A stretch of DNA of 64,000 bases from Lactiplantibacillus plantarum (lineage in GTDB: Bacteria > Bacillota > Bacilli > Lactobacillales > Lactobacillaceae). Made by a program: the position numbers and the translations under genes. The stretch spans positions 2,170,001 to 2,234,000 of the forward strand of contig NZ_CP039121.1 in NCBI RefSeq assembly GCF_014131735.1, read 5' to 3'. The notes beneath the pieces are model-generated. The model worked only from the letters and a program-made list of their open reading frames with translations. It was not told the origin of the DNA and searched no databases. How positions within the stretch are numbered: position 1 is the stretch's first letter; each line of letters begins with the position of its first letter. Below are positions 32,354 through 41,155 of this stretch, piece after piece.

Positions 32354-33385
32354 CTAATTTGTAACCGTATCCGCCAACCAAGCCGCAATTAACCGGCGAC
32401 GTGCTGGAAGGAATACCGAATTATTTGCAACTGGATGCACCCGGTTGGATAAGAAAACAAGGCCCCGTTGCCGTTGACGGTCAAGCATCAGGAGCGTACC
32501 AGTATAACCAGTATGAAAAATCACCGGCAGTGTCTCATCAGAACGGTGCCAGAGGTTCCAACCAAAGCTCCGGCGTAAGTGTTGATTGGGCGTCCAATCT
32601 TGATACAAGCTTGCAATCGTAGCCTGTGATAGCACAGCTGGTACGTCGATTTGGCCGAGCATCAGTTGTGAAAACCGAACAAGGTCTGTCACACTGGCAA
32701 ATAAACCGGCGGAACCACAGTGTTCACCTAAGACTCTGGCCTTAGGATCATGAACGATCCCCCGTAACAACCCAGTTTTCATGGAATACGTCGTCGGAAC
32801 GGTTTGCGCTAGTTGAGGTTGAAAACTCGTGTGTGCCAACCCTAATGGCTGCAAGACGCGCTCAGTGATAATTGGCTGAATGGCCGCTCCAAGAATTCGT
32901 TCAATGACTTGCCCCATGATGATCAAGCCTAAATCCGTATAAACCACCCGATGATTGCGGTTACGCTCACTGATTGGTAGCTGTTGAATCGCGGCTAATA
33001 ACGCATCCGCTGACAACGCATTCCGATTTGGAATATAACCACTCAGCCCACTTGTATGGGTCATTAAATTACGAACCGTGATCGTTGTGGACTGTAAAGT
33101 CGGTAGGTAGTCATGCACGGGGCGATCAATTTCAAGTTGCCCATTTTGCATCAACTGCATCGCCACGGTTGTCGTTCCCACGACCTTAGTAACCGAGGCC
33201 AAATCATACATCGCATCCGGCCATAATGGTTTGATCGTTGGTTTTATTTGAGCGACGCCCACTTGATTCGTGTGCCACTCAGCCCCATCGATCAAGGCAT
33301 AACTCGCCCCTGGGATCACTTGATCTTGGACCATTTGGTTAATTAGTGCTGCGGTTCTACTAAAAGTTAACATTAATTTATTCAT
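32354..33385 (-). CDS. Serine hydrolase of the beta-lactamase (class C-like) family
   Basis: Penicillin-binding-protein-like hydrolase, 343 residues, without a clear signal peptide or membrane span, so probably cytoplasmic. SxxK is SVTK in YDLASVTKVVGTT (~residue 63), the second motif is YTD in VVYTDLGLIIMGQ (Y-x-D in place of the commoner Y-x-N), and the third HTG in FHTGYTGTLL. Members act as esterases, D-aminopeptidases or carboxypeptidases; true beta-lactamase activity is unlikely. The start could instead be the ATG at 33373, since neither has an ideal ribosome site. Confidence 0.85.
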   Translation of the reverse strand: MNKLMLTFSRTAALINQMVQDQVIPGASYALIDGAEWHTNQVGVAQIKPTIKPLWPDAMYDLASVTKVVGTTTVAMQLMQNGQLEIDRPVHDYLPTLQSTTITVRNLMTHTSGLSGYIPNRNALSADALLAAIQQLPISERNRNHRVVYTDLGLIIMGQVIERILGAAIQPIITERVLQPLGLAHTSFQPQLAQTVPTTYSMKTGLLRGIVHDPKARVLGEHCGSAGLFASVTDLVRFSQLMLGQIDVPAVLSQATIASLYQDWTPNQHLRRSFGWNLWHRSDETLPVIFHTGYTGTLLMLDRQRQRGLVFLSNRVHPVANNSVFLPARRRLIAAWLADTVTN

Positions 33386-33543
33386 TCTCTCTTATTAGGA
33401 TCATGATTCAAGTCGGGATTGACTGTGGCTAAACCGCCTTCAAGGTCAGTATCAACCAAGTAACCTGGCAAACTGTCCACGTTTTACCCTGACAATTTCT
33501 ACGGATACAAACTGACCTGATTGCATCAACGACCTTCCCGAAG

Positions 33544-33729
33544 CTAGTGCTGACTTCCGAATAACCGCGGTAATGTGACCAACCAATAACTGATTAAAGC
33601 GGCCCCGCCAATGACGAGAAGCCATTGATTCGAGACAACCTGATGATTATACAGTAACGTACAGCCCACCAAAATTCCCGTGCTGACCCATTCAACTGTC
33701 TGCCAATGTCGATTACTCCACTTTATCAT
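33544..33729 (-). CDS. Small hypothetical membrane protein
   Basis: 61 residues with two hydrophobic segments (TVEWVSTGILVGCTLLY and WLLVIGGAALISYWLVTL). I start it at ATG 33729 because AAGGGAG lies 9 nt upstream; a TTG at 33738 is on top of that site. No family recognised. It is upstream of the serine hydrolase gene by about 160 nt on the same strand. Confidence 0.6.
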   Translation of the reverse strand: MIKWSNRHWQTVEWVSTGILVGCTLLYNHQVVSNQWLLVIGGAALISYWLVTLPRLFGSQH

Positions 33730-33904
33730 CTTGCCCAACTCCCTTTAATTTTAGCGTTTCTTCAGCAACTTTACATCACAATCAGCAATCTTAACCTAAC
33801 CGTAACGTCCCCTTAGCCGAATAACTGTCGTTCCAATCATGCGTCTACTGATTAGACAGCATTTCTTACTATTCACAATACCACGTGCATCATGCGCACG
33901 CACA

Positions 33905-33958
33905 TAAAAACGACTTTAGTTCCACCCGTATCACGGGTCTTACTAAAGCCGTCTTTTT
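33905..33958 (-). terminator. Terminator after ilvE
   Basis: On minus: GACGGCTTTAGT ... ACTAAAGTCGTTTTT with an internal ACCCGTGATACGGGT stem-loop. Confidence 0.88.
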
Positions 33959-33980
33959 ATTCACACAAACAACACTGTAC

Positions 33981-35009
33981 TTAGTCTAATTCAACTTTCT
34001 GGACCCAACCTTCAGGCGCTTCCCGATCGCCAAATTGAATTCCAGTTAATTCATCATATAATTTTTTCGTTACCGGACCAACTTCCGTTTCACTGTAGAA
34101 CACGTGTAACTTGCCTTGATGTTCCAAGCCACCGATTGGTGAAATAACCGCAGCTGTCCCACAAGCCCCAGCTTCAGCAAACCGGTCTAAATCATCAATG
34201 TAGACGTCGCCTTGTTCAGTCTTCATCCCAAATTTATGTTCTGCCAAGTAGAGTAATGAATATTTCGTAACGGAAGGTAGAATTGATGGTGACTTGGGTG
34301 TCACAAAAGTGCCATCCTTAGTAATCCCGAAGAAGTTCGCTGAACCTACTTCTTCAATCTTACGATGTTCAACCGGGTCAAGATAAACACAGTCGGAGAA
34401 ACCGTTGGCATGAGCTTCTTGACCTGGGAATAAGCTAGCCGCATAATTCCCACCAACTTTATAAGCCCCGGTTCCTTTATGGGCCGCACGATCATATTCG
34501 GACGTCGTAAAGTTGGTTGGCGTCATCCCGCCTTTGAAATAACTACCAACTGGCATGGCAAAGACCGTGAAGATGTATTCCTGAGCTGGATGAACACCAA
34601 TGTTACCCCCAACCCCGATCATCAATGGCCGTAAGTATAAAGTCGCACCAGTTCCATACGGTGGCACGTAATCTTGATTAGCCTTAACAACCTGTTTAAC
34701 AGCGTCCACAAACATGTCTGTCGGCACTTGTGGCATTAATAACCGTTCACAGCTGGTCTGCATTCGGGCTGCATTACGATCTGGCCGGAATAATTGAACA
34801 CTACCATCTTTAGTGCGGTAAGCTTTTAAGCCTTCAAAGTCTTGTTGACCATAGTGTAATGCTGTTGAGCCTTCACTAATATGTAAAGTTGCATCTCCCG
34901 TTAATTCTTTTTTGTACCAAGCACCATCTTTCCAATACGCACGATAACGGTACGGAAGATTCCGATATTCAAACCCCAAGTTGTTCCAGTCTAATTGTAC
35001 GTCTGCCAT
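33981..35009 (-). CDS. ilvE: Branched-chain amino acid aminotransferase
   Basis: PLP fold-type IV enzyme that transfers the amino group of Leu, Ile or Val to 2-oxoglutarate. 342 residues: ALHYGQQDFEGLKAYRTKDG, FRPDRNAARM, the PLP lysine in GTGAYKVGGNYAAS (~residue 185), and EAGACGTAAVISPIGG. In this host, which does not make branched-chain amino acids well, it likely serves catabolism and would feed 2-keto acids to dehydrogenases such as the hicD product (inference). Confidence 0.95.
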   Translation of the reverse strand: MADVQLDWNNLGFEYRNLPYRYRAYWKDGAWYKKELTGDATLHISEGSTALHYGQQDFEGLKAYRTKDGSVQLFRPDRNAARMQTSCERLLMPQVPTDMFVDAVKQVVKANQDYVPPYGTGATLYLRPLMIGVGGNIGVHPAQEYIFTVFAMPVGSYFKGGMTPTNFTTSEYDRAAHKGTGAYKVGGNYAASLFPGQEAHANGFSDCVYLDPVEHRKIEEVGSANFFGITKDGTFVTPKSPSILPSVTKYSLLYLAEHKFGMKTEQGDVYIDDLDRFAEAGACGTAAVISPIGGLEHQGKLHVFYSETEVGPVTKKLYDELTGIQFGDREAPEGWVQKVELD

Positions 35010-35067
35010 ATGCTTCGACTTCCTTTATATGTAATTTTCCAAATTAATTAATTTGAATTTAATTAAA

Positions 35068-35096
35068 AGATTAATGGTTAATTAGAAGTTTGTCAA
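35068..35096 (-). promoter_or_regulatory. Promoter of ilvE
   Basis: Perfect -35 TTGACA (35096-35091), 17-nt spacer, -10 TAATCT (35073-35068), about 60 nt upstream of the ATG; followed by an AT-rich leader with AATTAATTAATTTG. Confidence 0.75.
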
Positions 35097-35133
35097 GGGC
35101 CCGTTAAACATTTCCAACGCTTTAAGATTTTTT

Positions 35134-35142
35134 TGGTATAAT
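35134..35142 (+). promoter_or_regulatory. Extended -10 promoter of the 109-residue hypothetical gene
   Basis: TTGGTATAAT with consensus -10 at 35137-35142. It overlaps the first ATG of the open frame at 35141, which therefore cannot be the translation start. Confidence 0.7.
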
Positions 35143-35173
35143 GAGTGTAAATTTAGCAAAGGACTGGTTTGTC

Positions 35174-35503
35174 GTGGCTAGTAATTCAGATTCAATTTAT
35201 AACGTCATGTTTTATATCACCCATCACCCGACTGAAATTCAGTTTACCCAACCGGAATACACGAATGTCGTTCGGATGGGTGTCCCCGATCATATTAAGG
35301 TCGCTAACCCCGAAATTTATTTTCCTGACAACAAGCTATTAGTCAACCGATTTCAGGATGACTTTGTCGCTAAAAACGGCAACTTACTTGACTTCTTCTT
35401 CGATTACACAGAGAAAAAGGTCCCTAACTACCATGAAGTATGGGTTTCTTCGGCCCATTTACCAGCCAAACACTTATACTTCTTAGAGTTATCATTTGAG
35501 TAA
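35174..35503 (+). CDS. Hypothetical protein, lactobacillar, 109 residues
   Basis: Acidic soluble protein beginning MASNSDSIYNVMFYITHHPT and ending HLYFLELSFE, rich in aromatic residues; no membrane segment. The start is a GTG at 35174, 10 nt after AAAGGA; the upstream ATG lies in the promoter -10 box. No domain recognised. It diverges from ilvE and has its own promoter and terminator. Confidence 0.75.
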   Translation: MASNSDSIYNVMFYITHHPTEIQFTQPEYTNVVRMGVPDHIKVANPEIYFPDNKLLVNRFQDDFVAKNGNLLDFFFDYTEKKVPNYHEVWVSSAHLPAKHLYFLELSFE

Positions 35504-35552
35504 TTTAACGCACGTAACCTTTACGATCTATTTGGAATCAAATTTAACAATC

Positions 35553-35598
35553 AAAAAATCACCACCTGGATGAACATAATCCAGGTGGTGATTTTTTA
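35553..35598. terminator. Bidirectional terminator
   Basis: AAAAAATCACCACCTGGAT, short loop, ATCCAGGTGGTGATTTTTT: a perfect 19-bp stem downstream of the plus-strand hypothetical and of the minus-strand lipoprotein gene. Confidence 0.93.
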
Positions 35599-35711
35599 AT
35601 TACTTTACAAGCGTAAAATGCAGCCGACTTAGAACTACGGGTTCGTCCCGTCATAACCTCGAATAGTGAGCTTTACTTGACTAATCAAAGTCCAGTCGCG
35701 CTCATAAAACG

Positions 35712-36683
35712 TTACTTAGTCATAAAGATATACAAGTCAGACGTGGAGACACCAATCGTGAAGCGAACGCCCTTAGAGGTAATCGGATCGATTGTCGTCG
35801 TACTACCACTATTATCCTTGGTTTCCTTCTGGAACTGTTTCATAACCTTCTTGGCATTGGCGCCCGTTGTTGTCGTCATCAAAGCAAACGCCGTCCCAAA
35901 GTTCTTCTGGCGGGTCTTGTTCTTAAAGGCCTTGGTTGGAACAATCATCGCTGCCCCTAATACGTCACCCTTCTGAACATTTAGCCGGATCTTATAATCC
36001 TTAGTTGTTAACACGTTCTTAATGCCATCACTTGGCATCTTCGTCGGTAACAATTGCGACTTGACCTGCTTTTTCGCCGTTGCCATTGCCGCTTCGACCT
36101 GCTTCTGAGTCGTTTGCAAACTAGCTGCTTTGGTCTTGAGCTGCGCCGCAGCAGTTTGTTGGGCCTGGAGTGTCTTAGCACCCGTGGCAGCCGCCGTACC
36201 GCCAGCCTTGATTTGGGCCTGGGCTTGCTTGACTTTGGCTTGGATCGTTGCTTGTTGCTTTTTAAGGGCTGCACCCTCAGTTTGCAACTTCTTAGCCGCC
36301 TGTTGATCAGACTTGCTGAGTTTAGAAGCAATCAAAGCCTGATTGTAAGTCGTCGCCATCTTTTGATAGCCAACTAGCTTCTTGGCGCCCTTTACGTGCA
36401 CCGTCGTGGTATCCGAACCGGCCTTAATCTTCACCGTTTGGCGGGTCGTCTTGGTCGGAACTTGAATAACAAACGTATGATTACGCACCGTCGCCGTCTT
36501 CGTCTGACCACCGTCAAGCTGATAATGAACCTTTTTAACGTTGGATTTTCCTTTGACGGCCGCTACTAACCCGTTCGGCTTGTATGTGGTTTTAGTCGTT
36601 GATAAGGTTGTCTTGCCACAGCCCGCTAATAAGAACGTTAGCGCACCCGCAGTAACGGCAACCATTGCTGTTTTCCGGAACAA
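35712..36683 (-). CDS. Hypothetical lipoprotein with coiled coil
   Basis: 323 residues. Signal peptide MFRKTAMVAVTAGALTFLLAGC with a lipobox (LLAGC, lipid cysteine ~22). Residues ~27-100 are Thr/Lys-rich beta-type sequence resembling a carbohydrate- or Ig-like fold; residues ~115-215 are Ala/Gln/Lys-rich helix (QAQAQIKAGGTAAATGAKTL), likely a coiled coil. A C-terminal domain of about 100 residues follows. No family recognised. It lies 14 nt after the second ABC exporter gene and shares its transcript, so it may be an accessory of that exporter; this is inference. Confidence 0.7.
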   Translation of the reverse strand: MFRKTAMVAVTAGALTFLLAGCGKTTLSTTKTTYKPNGLVAAVKGKSNVKKVHYQLDGGQTKTATVRNHTFVIQVPTKTTRQTVKIKAGSDTTTVHVKGAKKLVGYQKMATTYNQALIASKLSKSDQQAAKKLQTEGAALKKQQATIQAKVKQAQAQIKAGGTAAATGAKTLQAQQTAAAQLKTKAASLQTTQKQVEAAMATAKKQVKSQLLPTKMPSDGIKNVLTTKDYKIRLNVQKGDVLGAAMIVPTKAFKNKTRQKNFGTAFALMTTTTGANAKKVMKQFQKETKDNSGSTTTIDPITSKGVRFTIGVSTSDLYIFMTK

Positions 36684-36697
36684 TTGACACCCCTCCT

Positions 36698-38587
36698 TTA
36701 GTCGAGACTAATATTGCCAGTAAATTGACTGTTATATAGATCCGCATAGAACCCATTTTGAGCCATCAACTGTTCATGCGTCCCAGTTTCAACCACTGAC
36801 CCATGGTTCATCACAATAATGTTGTCCGCACCCTGAATCGTTGATAACCGGTGCGCAACCACAAAACTGGTCCGGTTCTTCAGGAGTCGTTCCATGGCAT
36901 GCTGAATATGCACTTCAGTCCGCGTATCAACCGAACTCGTTGCTTCATCCAAAATCAGAATTTCTGGATTAGCCACAAACGCCCGGGCAATCGTCAATAA
37001 TTGGCGTTGTCCCTGTGAAATATTTGAAGCTTCTTCGTTCAGAACCGTCTGATAACCATCTGGCAATTTGCGAACAAAGCTATCAACATGGGCCGCTTTA
37101 GCCGCAGCATAAATCTCTTCATCTGACGCATCTTCACGGCCGTACTTCAAGTTGTCAAAAATCGTCCCAGTAAAGAGCCAGGTATCTTGAAGCACCATCG
37201 CAAAGTGTGACCGCAAGTCTTCACGATCCAGGTCCCGTGTATCGGTCCCTTTCAATTTAATAGAACCACCTTTGATGTCATAAAAACGTTCCAACAAATT
37301 AATGATGGTCGTCTTACCAGCACCAGTTGGCCCAACGATGGCCACTTGTTGCCCACGTTTAACGTCCAGATTATAATCCTTCATTAACAGGTCGTTATCC
37401 GCATAACCAAATTGAACGTGTTGCAGACTAATCAAGTTATCACTATCTGGTTCGGCTGGTAAGTTGGATTTCGTCTGTTTCATTTCTTCTTCATCAAGCA
37501 CTTCAAAGACCCGTTCAGCGGAAGCCACGGTCGATTGAATCGTGTTCAACAAGTTCGCCATTTGTGAAATCGGTTGTGAAAATTGTTGCGTGTATTGTAA
37601 GAACGCTTGAATGTTACCTAACGAAACGTTCCCGTTAGCCACATCAATCCCACCAATGATGGCAACAAAGACGTAGCCAATATTATTTAAGAACATCATC
37701 AGTGGCATGATAATACCTGAAATAAATTGCGCTTTCCAGGCTGATTGATAATAATTATTGTTTTGGATTTCAAAATCATCGATGGCATCTTGTTCCTTGT
37801 TAAAGCTCTTGATGACCACGTGTCCAGCATAGTTTTCTTCAACTTGGTTATTCAACAACCCCAAGCTCTTTTGCTGTGTTCCGAAGAATTTCTGTGATTT
37901 CGGCGCAATCACACCAACCACCACGACACTCAGTGGAATGGTAACGAGTGCAATCAAGGTCAGCTTCCAACTAATCGTCAGCATCATCCATAAGGTTCCA
38001 ACAAAGGTGACGGTACTTGTCACCGCTTGGGTTAGGTTTTGCTGCAACGTGTTGGCAATATTATCCATATCATTGACGGCCCGACTCATAATGTCCCCAT
38101 TCGAATGGGTATCATAATATGAAATCGGCACCTTTTGCATCTTACCCTTAAATGAACGCCGCAACTTATACACGGTCCGTTGGGAAATCCGCGTCATAAT
38201 GTACTGTTGAATAAAGTTGAACAGTGCTGAGGCCAAGTACATGATCAAAACGATCATAATAATCTGACCGATTTTTTCAAAGTTGATTGGGTAACCGGAT
38301 TGACTGATACCAGCCTTCTGTTGCGCGGCCCCCTTCATAATTCCCTTATAAAGTTCGGTCGTTGCTTTACCTAAAATCTTAGGTGTTCGAATCTGGAAAA
38401 TCACGGAAGCAATGGCAAAAATCATGACCACTGCCAAACCGACCCACCGGTCTGACATGTAGCGCATCAATCGAATCGCCGTTTTCCAAAAACTCTTAGG
38501 CTTTTCAACTAGTCCAGCATGACCACCGGGGCCATGACCGCCAGCAGGACGTGCAGGCTTAGTAGAACTCGTATTCTTTTCGCTCAT
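36698..38587 (-). CDS. Heterodimeric ABC exporter, subunit with catalytic Walker B
   Basis: Fused six-span membrane domain and ATPase, 629 residues, of the LmrCD/BmrCD type multidrug or lipid exporters. Glycine/proline-rich N-terminal tail precedes the spans. ATPase motifs: Walker A GPTGAGKTT, signature altered to ISQGQ (in NISQGQRQLLTIARA), Walker B ILILDEATSSVDT with the catalytic Glu, and H-loop VVAHRLST. Its canonical Walker B pairs with the partner's intact LSGGQ-like signature to make the active site. It overlaps the partner's stop by 1 nt. Confidence 0.9.
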   Translation of the reverse strand: MSEKNTSSTKPARPAGGHGPGGHAGLVEKPKSFWKTAIRLMRYMSDRWVGLAVVMIFAIASVIFQIRTPKILGKATTELYKGIMKGAAQQKAGISQSGYPINFEKIGQIIMIVLIMYLASALFNFIQQYIMTRISQRTVYKLRRSFKGKMQKVPISYYDTHSNGDIMSRAVNDMDNIANTLQQNLTQAVTSTVTFVGTLWMMLTISWKLTLIALVTIPLSVVVVGVIAPKSQKFFGTQQKSLGLLNNQVEENYAGHVVIKSFNKEQDAIDDFEIQNNNYYQSAWKAQFISGIIMPLMMFLNNIGYVFVAIIGGIDVANGNVSLGNIQAFLQYTQQFSQPISQMANLLNTIQSTVASAERVFEVLDEEEMKQTKSNLPAEPDSDNLISLQHVQFGYADNDLLMKDYNLDVKRGQQVAIVGPTGAGKTTIINLLERFYDIKGGSIKLKGTDTRDLDREDLRSHFAMVLQDTWLFTGTIFDNLKYGREDASDEEIYAAAKAAHVDSFVRKLPDGYQTVLNEEASNISQGQRQLLTIARAFVANPEILILDEATSSVDTRTEVHIQHAMERLLKNRTSFVVAHRLSTIQGADNIIVMNHGSVVETGTHEQLMAQNGFYADLYNSQFTGNISLD

Positions 38588-40317
38588 TACAGCTGATCCT
38601 CCTCTCGTAATTGTGACTTCATAATTTCTTGATAAACTTCATTATTAGCTTTCAATTCAGCGTGGGTCCCCTTGCCGACTAACTTACCGTTATCTAGGAC
38701 CAAGATCAGATCAGCATCCGCCACCGTCGCAATTCGTTGCGCCACGATAACTACGACACTCTGTTGAATCTGTTTATCCTGGCGTAATTCAGCCCGTAAT
38801 TGAGCATCAGTCTTGAAGTCCAATGCGGAGAAAGAATCATCAAATACATAAGCGGAAGCCTGTTTGACAAGTGCACGAGCAATTGCTAATCGTTGCCGTT
38901 GACCACCAGAGAAGTTACCCCCACCTTGTTCAACGTGTGCATCCAGGCCGCCTTCTTCTTTAACGAAGTCAGTTGAACGAGCAATTTCTAACGCATGCCA
39001 GATTTCATCATCGGTCGCGTGTTCGTTACCGAATTGCATATTTTCACGAATCGTCCCCGTGAATAAAGTAGCAGTTTGCGGGACAAACGAAACGGCTTGA
39101 TGTAAATCAGCTAACTTCAACTGCCGAACATCTTTCCCATCTAATTTGACCGCCCCACTCTCAATATCATAGAATCGAGGGATTAAATTAACGAGCGTGG
39201 TCTTCCCAGAACCGGTCCCACCAATAATGGCAACGGTCTGTCCAGAATGGGCTTTAAAGTCAATATCTGCCAGCGCTAATTGCTCCGCACTTTGATACCG
39301 ATAGTTGACATGATCAAATTCTAAGCTGTGTTCAGTCGTCGCTGGTAACGTTGCTGCCTTGTCAGGGTCAGTAATTTTAGGTTCAATACTCAAGACTTCT
39401 TGAATCCGGGAAGCGGAAGCGGCCGCCCGTGGGATGAACGCAAATACCATGGCAAGCATCATGAAACTCATCAATACTTGCATGGCATAAGTCATAAACG
39501 CAATCATGTTCCCAACTTGCATTGTTTGACTACTAATCAATTGGCCACCAAACCAGACAATTGCCACATTAGTCCCACTCATAATCAAAGTCATTACCGG
39601 ATAAGCCAAGGCCACAATCGTATTAACCTTAATCGCATTGTGCGTGTAATCTTGGTTAGCGTCTTCAAAACGGTCCTGTTCAAATTTATCTTGACGGAAT
39701 GCTCGAATAACACGTACTCCCGTTAAGCCTTCACGAAAAACAAGGTTGATGCGGTCAGTCTTAGTTTGCATCGCCCGAAACAACGGTATTGCAAACGCCA
39801 TGATCAAACCAATAAAAATCAATAGTACCGGAATAGAAACCACGAAGATCCAAGTTAATTCATGACTCTTGGTATACGCTAAAAAGCTTGCACCAATCAG
39901 CATGATTGGCGCCATAATCATCATTCGTAACGCCATCATGGCCACGTTTTGAATCTGGACGACGTCATTGGTCGTTCGAGTGATTAGTGAAGACGTCTCA
40001 ACTTTATCAAATTCATCATTTGAAAAGTTGATGACCTTCTTATAAATATCCGACCGTAAATTCTTCCCTAATTGTTGTGATGACCGCGCCGCCAAAAAGA
40101 CGTTGCCAAACGCTGCGACGACTGATAACAATGAAAAACCAATCATTTCAAATCCGATTTTCCAGATATAACTAATGTCACCAGTAGCCACCCCGTTATT
40201 CACAATATTAGATGTCAAACTAGGCAGATTTAAGGTCGCAATCACTTGCACGATCATAAATAAGACCGCACCGATTACCGCGGGATACGAAATCCGACCC
40301 TTTGCTATTTTAAGCAT
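38587..40317 (-). CDS. Heterodimeric ABC exporter, subunit with degenerate ATP site
   Basis: 576 residues from MLKIAKGRISYPAVIGAVLF (ATG 40317; the frame extends to 40335). Six membrane spans then an ATPase: Walker A GGTGSGKTT, signature NFSGGQRQRLAIARA, Walker B AYVFDDSFSALDF with Asp in place of the catalytic Glu, and Q in place of the H-loop histidine (VVIVAQRIATV). Hence one of the two ATP sites of the dimer is non-hydrolytic, as in LmrCD and TM287/288. Substrate unknown. Confidence 0.9.
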   Translation of the reverse strand: MLKIAKGRISYPAVIGAVLFMIVQVIATLNLPSLTSNIVNNGVATGDISYIWKIGFEMIGFSLLSVVAAFGNVFLAARSSQQLGKNLRSDIYKKVINFSNDEFDKVETSSLITRTTNDVVQIQNVAMMALRMMIMAPIMLIGASFLAYTKSHELTWIFVVSIPVLLIFIGLIMAFAIPLFRAMQTKTDRINLVFREGLTGVRVIRAFRQDKFEQDRFEDANQDYTHNAIKVNTIVALAYPVMTLIMSGTNVAIVWFGGQLISSQTMQVGNMIAFMTYAMQVLMSFMMLAMVFAFIPRAAASASRIQEVLSIEPKITDPDKAATLPATTEHSLEFDHVNYRYQSAEQLALADIDFKAHSGQTVAIIGGTGSGKTTLVNLIPRFYDIESGAVKLDGKDVRQLKLADLHQAVSFVPQTATLFTGTIRENMQFGNEHATDDEIWHALEIARSTDFVKEEGGLDAHVEQGGGNFSGGQRQRLAIARALVKQASAYVFDDSFSALDFKTDAQLRAELRQDKQIQQSVVVIVAQRIATVADADLILVLDNGKLVGKGTHAELKANNEVYQEIMKSQLREEDQL

Positions 40318-40336
40318 TTGCAAGCTCCCCTTCATT

Positions 40337-40392
40337 CATTATTACATAATAATGCAGTATCTTAATCTAACTAAAAATGGTCCTTTTGTCAA
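40337..40392 (-). promoter_or_regulatory. Promoter of the ABC exporter operon with downstream operator
   Basis: -35 TTGACA (40392-40387), 17-nt spacer, -10 TAGATT (40369-40364) on minus. Right after the -10 lies an inverted repeat CATTATTA-CA-TAATAATG (40337-40354), 8-bp arms, in the position of a MarR/TetR-type operator. No such regulator gene is adjacent, so the repressor would act in trans. Confidence 0.65.
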
Positions 40393-40489
40393 CCATCTTT
40401 ACAAGTCTCACGTAAAATATTGTAACGCACTCATCGCAGTTTAGCACTCAAAAGGATTTAAGAATTTATTAAGCTCGCCTTCGTAATAA

Positions 40490-40530
40490 CACAAAAAAAG
40501 TGCTGCGTCACTAATCGCTGACACGGCACT
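40490..40530 (-). terminator. Terminator after the YxeA-like gene
   Basis: AGTGCCGTGTCAGCG ... TGACGCAGCACT stem with a T-run of seven, on the minus strand. Confidence 0.85.
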
Positions 40531-40540
40531 ATGCCTAAAT

Positions 40541-40933
40541 TTAAGCCAATACTTCTTGTATATTTTGAGGTACCTGATTTGTCGCAACGGCCTCCCATGA
40601 ATTCACGTTTTGTCCCTTCGTCTCAATCTTTAAATAGTGTCGTTGCTTTAGCCGGTGATCTGCGGTAAATGTCAACCAGCGTTGCTTACCTTGCGCATCG
40701 CTGGTCAGCATTCGATAGGTATAGATATCTTCGCCCATCTGACCAGTCGAGTGGCCGATTGCCTGATTAGTCCGACCATAGACCGTTTGTACCTTAACAA
40801 ATGGGTTTAAGTTATCCACCGCCATTGCCAGCTCACTCCCCTGATTCTTCGTCATCGTCGGTACAATTAACAATGTACCTACACTAATCATCATAATAAT
40901 CGCCGCCAACCAAATAGCCCTTTTTTTATTCAT
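40541..40933 (-). CDS. YxeA/DUF1093 family protein
   Basis: 130 residues. N-terminal hydrophobic anchor (AIWLAAIIMMISVGTLLIV) and a small extracytoplasmic domain. The pattern LNPFVKVQTVYGRT, IYTYRMLTSDAQGKQRWLTF and HYLKIETKGQNVNSWEAV is that of the YxeA (DUF1093) family of Firmicutes; role unknown. A strong GGGGGGA ribosome site precedes the ATG. Confidence 0.75.
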   Translation of the reverse strand: MNKKRAIWLAAIIMMISVGTLLIVPTMTKNQGSELAMAVDNLNPFVKVQTVYGRTNQAIGHSTGQMGEDIYTYRMLTSDAQGKQRWLTFTADHRLKQRHYLKIETKGQNVNSWEAVATNQVPQNIQEVLA

Positions 40934-41045
40934 AAATACTATCCCCCGAATTAATTATTTTATTAATCGTATCGGAGTAAAGCTCCTCTGGCTACCCTAA
41001 CTAGGCTTTCTTAATCAGTTTAAACGATTACTAATCAAATTCGAT

Positions 41046-41123
41046 TTTCCTTAAACATTAAGGAAATTATTTTAACAATAATTCAATAATTATCGCGCTT
41101 TGCATGCTATTCTATTAGAATAG
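41046..41123 (+). promoter_or_regulatory. Two perfect inverted repeats in the yxeA-like / deacetylase divergent region
   Basis: TTTCCTTAA-ACA-TTAAGGAAA at 41046-41066 and CTATTCTA-T-TAGAATAG at 41107-41123. The second covers an extended -10 (TGCTATTCT, 41105-41113) upstream of the plus-strand deacetylase, so it is placed as a repressor operator would be. The first lies between the two divergent promoters. Confidence 0.55.
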
Positions 41124-41155
41124 GAAGTAGTTTTTAAATCATGGGGGGATTTATC

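Noticed and set aside
36008..36377. Long opposite-strand and alternate-frame open stretches inside the lipoprotein gene
   Set aside because: Composition (Arg/Ser- or Leu-rich) reflects the Ala/Gln/Lys coiled-coil codons; no ribosome site.
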